Origin: an uncultured Candidatus Competibacteraceae bacterium
GTDB taxonomy: Bacteria; Pseudomonadota; Gammaproteobacteria; Competibacterales; Competibacteraceae
DNA length: 7,126 nucleotides
Assembly: GCA_937872125.1 (NCBI GenBank)
Contig: CALMNY010000482.1
Span: 1 to 7,126, forward strand
Direction: 5' to 3'
Below are positions 5,742 through 7,126 of this stretch, piece by piece (position 1 is the stretch's first letter; each line of letters opens with the position of its first letter). A model generated the notes under the pieces. The model did not search any database and had not been told where the DNA came from. It saw nothing but the letters and a program-made list of their open reading frames with translations. A program made the translations under genes and the position numbers.

Positions 5742-6473
5742 ATGTCCAAGACCCTGCCTGAATACGCTCTGAATCGTCGTCGGTTCCTGATGACCCTGCT
5801 GGCCGGCTCCGCCGCGCTGGCCGTTGGCGACCTTGCATTACCCCGCGTGGCCCGCGCCGCCGCCAGCGGACCCTTCACCCTGCCGCCCCTGCCTTATCCT
5901 GATGACGCCTTAAGCCCGGCCATTTCGGCGCAGACCATCGGTTTCCATTATGGCAAACACCATCAGGGCTATGTGAACAAGCTCAACGAACTGGTCGCCG
6001 GTACGCCGCTGGCGGATCAGCCGCTGGAAGCCGTGATCAAAGCCACCGTCGGCCAGAGCGCCCAGACCGCGATTTTCAATAACGCCGCGCAGGTTTGGAA
6101 CCATACCTTTTATTGGCGCAGCTTGCGGCCCAAGGGCGGCGGTAAACCCGATGGCGCCCTGGCCGAACTGATCACCCAATCCTTTGGCGACTATGACCAG
6201 TTCAAAGCCGAATTTGCCAAAATCGCTGCCAGTCAGTTCGGCAGCGGCTGGGCCTGGCTGGTCAAGGAGGGCGACAAGCTGACGGTCACCAAAACGGGCA
6301 ATGCCGATACGCCCATCGCCCATGGCCAGCAGCCGCTGCTGACCATAGATGTCTGGGAGCACGCCTACTATCTGGATTATCAGAACCGGCGAGCCGACTA
6401 TGTGGCTGCCGTGCTGGATCGTCTGATCAACTGGGATTTTGCCGCCCGGAATCTGTCCGCTGCTGGCGGGTGA
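5742..6473 (+). CDS. sodB: Iron superoxide dismutase with twin-arginine export signal
   Basis: This 243-residue enzyme converts superoxide to oxygen and hydrogen peroxide. Residues 12-16 (RRRFL) and the hydrophobic run [13 protein letters not shown], ending at A-R-A (37-39), form a Tat signal, so the enzyme is likely folded with its metal in the cytoplasm and moved to the periplasm. The mature part aligns well with E. coli SodB. Metal ligands are H69 (HYGKHH), H121 (WNHTFYW), D203 and H207 (DVWEHAYY). Q117 in [10 protein letters not shown], together with AAQ, is the iron-type signature rather than the manganese type. GSGWAWLV is also conserved. Cytoplasmic FeSODs are about 193 residues; the extra 45 or so are the signal region. 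Transcription is convergent with the TetR gene. Family and ligands are certain; export is predicted from sequence. Confidence 0.96.
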   Translation: MSKTLPEYALNRRRFLMTLLAGSAALAVGDLALPRVARAAASGPFTLPPLPYPDDALSPAISAQTIGFHYGKHHQGYVNKLNELVAGTPLADQPLEAVIKATVGQSAQTAIFNNAAQVWNHTFYWRSLRPKGGGKPDGALAELITQSFGDYDQFKAEFAKIAASQFGSGWAWLVKEGDKLTVTKTGNADTPIAHGQQPLLTIDVWEHAYYLDYQNRRADYVAAVLDRLINWDFAARNLSAAGG

Positions 6474-6574
6474 GCGCCAACAAGCCATTGATCACCGTAT
6501 TCTCCATCGGCCCGGCTGGGTGGCGGTCGGCGTGCCGGTAACGCGCCTTGCCGGGTTTTCGGCCAGGCCGCCCG

Positions 6575-7126
6575 CTACCGGCGCAGCGCAACATGGGCGG
6601 CGATCATGTCGGGGACCTGTCGCCGCCAGGCCTCGTCGGGGCAACCGGCCAGCAAATGATGGAACAGCCCACAGGCAAACGCCCAGGTATCCAGCGCGAC
6701 GGTCCGAGGCTCCAGACCGGGACGCAGGACGCCCCGTTCCAGGGCGCGGTGGTAGGCGATCTCTACCTTGCCGAGAAAATCCAGCGCGGGCTTGTTCACT
6801 TCGGCCTGCACCGCAGCGAATTCGTCCACGTATTCGCAGCGCGCAGCCATGATTTCAAAAATCTGCCGCACCTCAGGGCGTTCCTCCAGCGTGTGAAAGA
6901 ACTCGTTCAGCGCCTGCTCGATACCCGCCAGAGGATCGGCCAGCCCTTCCGCCAGCAGTAGGCTATCGAGCTGGGTCAAGAGCGGAACCGACGCCTGCTC
7001 CCGCATGGCGAAAAACAAGTCCGCCTTGTTGGCAAAATGCCAGTAGACGGCGCCGCGCGTCACGCCTGCGGCCTTGGCGATTTTTTCCAGCGAGGTGCGG
7101 CTGACTCCGCATTCGTGGAATACCTG
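6575..7126 (-). CDS. TetR-family repressor of the AcrR/TtgR type (N-terminus outside window)
   Basis: The frame runs past the GTG at 7063 to the window edge, giving 183 visible residues. The N-terminal DNA-binding helix-turn-helix is seen as ECGVSRTSLEKIAKAAGVTRG followed by AVYWHFANKADLF, a strong match to AcrR/TtgR-type repressors of multidrug efflux pumps. Only the first dozen or so residues of the protein are missing. The C-terminal part (LLTQLDSLLL through HVALRR) is all-helical and matches the ligand-binding domain of that subgroup. Such genes usually lie divergently from an RND pump operon, which would be beyond the right edge. The GTG at 7063 is inside the HTH and cannot be the true start. 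No terminator of note lies in the 101 bp between this gene and the dismutase. Confidence 0.93.
   Translation of the reverse strand, partial: QVFHECGVSRTSLEKIAKAAGVTRGAVYWHFANKADLFFAMREQASVPLLTQLDSLLLAEGLADPLAGIEQALNEFFHTLEERPEVRQIFEIMAARCEYVDEFAAVQAEVNKPALDFLGKVEIAYHRALERGVLRPGLEPRTVALDTWAFACGLFHHLLAGCPDEAWRRQVPDMIAAHVALRR

Noticed and set aside
6474..6574. Terminator between SOD and TetR genes
   Set aside because: Only 4-bp stems around GGTTTTCGG; no stable hairpin with a T-run.
6439..6961. Plus-strand frames opposite the TetR gene
   Set aside because: Antisense shadows of a well-supported AcrR-type repressor.

Overview
The window reads as ordinary chromosomal DNA from a GC-rich proteobacterium, most likely a gammaproteobacterium. 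That is an inference from codon use, the FeSOD and AcrR-type proteins, clear GGAG/GAGG ribosome binding sites, and overall gene style; no rRNA or other marker fixes the taxon. No tRNA, rRNA, insertion sequence, CRISPR array or origin was seen, and no stretch over 300 bases lacks a gene.

Layout. (1) Bases 1-848, plus strand: the 3' part of a hybrid sensor histidine kinase, with the ATPase domain followed by a receiver domain. (2) Bases 850-900: seven tandem 7-bp units in two variants. (3) Bases 946-3117, plus strand: a compact cluster of a radical SAM/SPASM peptide maturase, a secreted NTF2/SnoaL-like protein, and a very small gene whose product ends in four W-Y-(N/D)-R motifs separated by glycines. 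A 16-bp perfect palindrome lies between the first two. (4) Bases 3157-5534, minus strand: a membrane-anchored alpha/beta hydrolase, then a spermidine-synthase-like protein overlapping a six-helix membrane protein; the last two are the halves of what is usually one fused protein. (5) Bases 5742-6473, plus strand: an iron superoxide dismutase with a twin-arginine export signal. (6) Bases 6575-7126, minus strand: an AcrR-type TetR repressor cut by the right edge.

The main interest is region 3. It has the parts of a ribosomally made, post-translationally modified peptide (RiPP) system. The maturase has the full radical SAM cysteine triad and a canonical seven-cysteine SPASM domain. The 85-residue precursor has a Tat-like RREFL signal ending in A-E-A directly before the first W, which predicts an exported 27-residue core. 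The W-Y-N and W-Y-D triplets fit the aromatic-X-X substrate rule of three-residue cyclophane-forming maturases (GrrM/OscB, XncB and FxsB class). The NTF2-like secreted protein, 15 bp ahead of the precursor, is a candidate binding, immunity or processing partner and may be a new component of such a system.

The remaining genes look like independent household or stress functions. Regulation is only hinted at by the heptamer repeat, the palindrome and two small inverted repeats.
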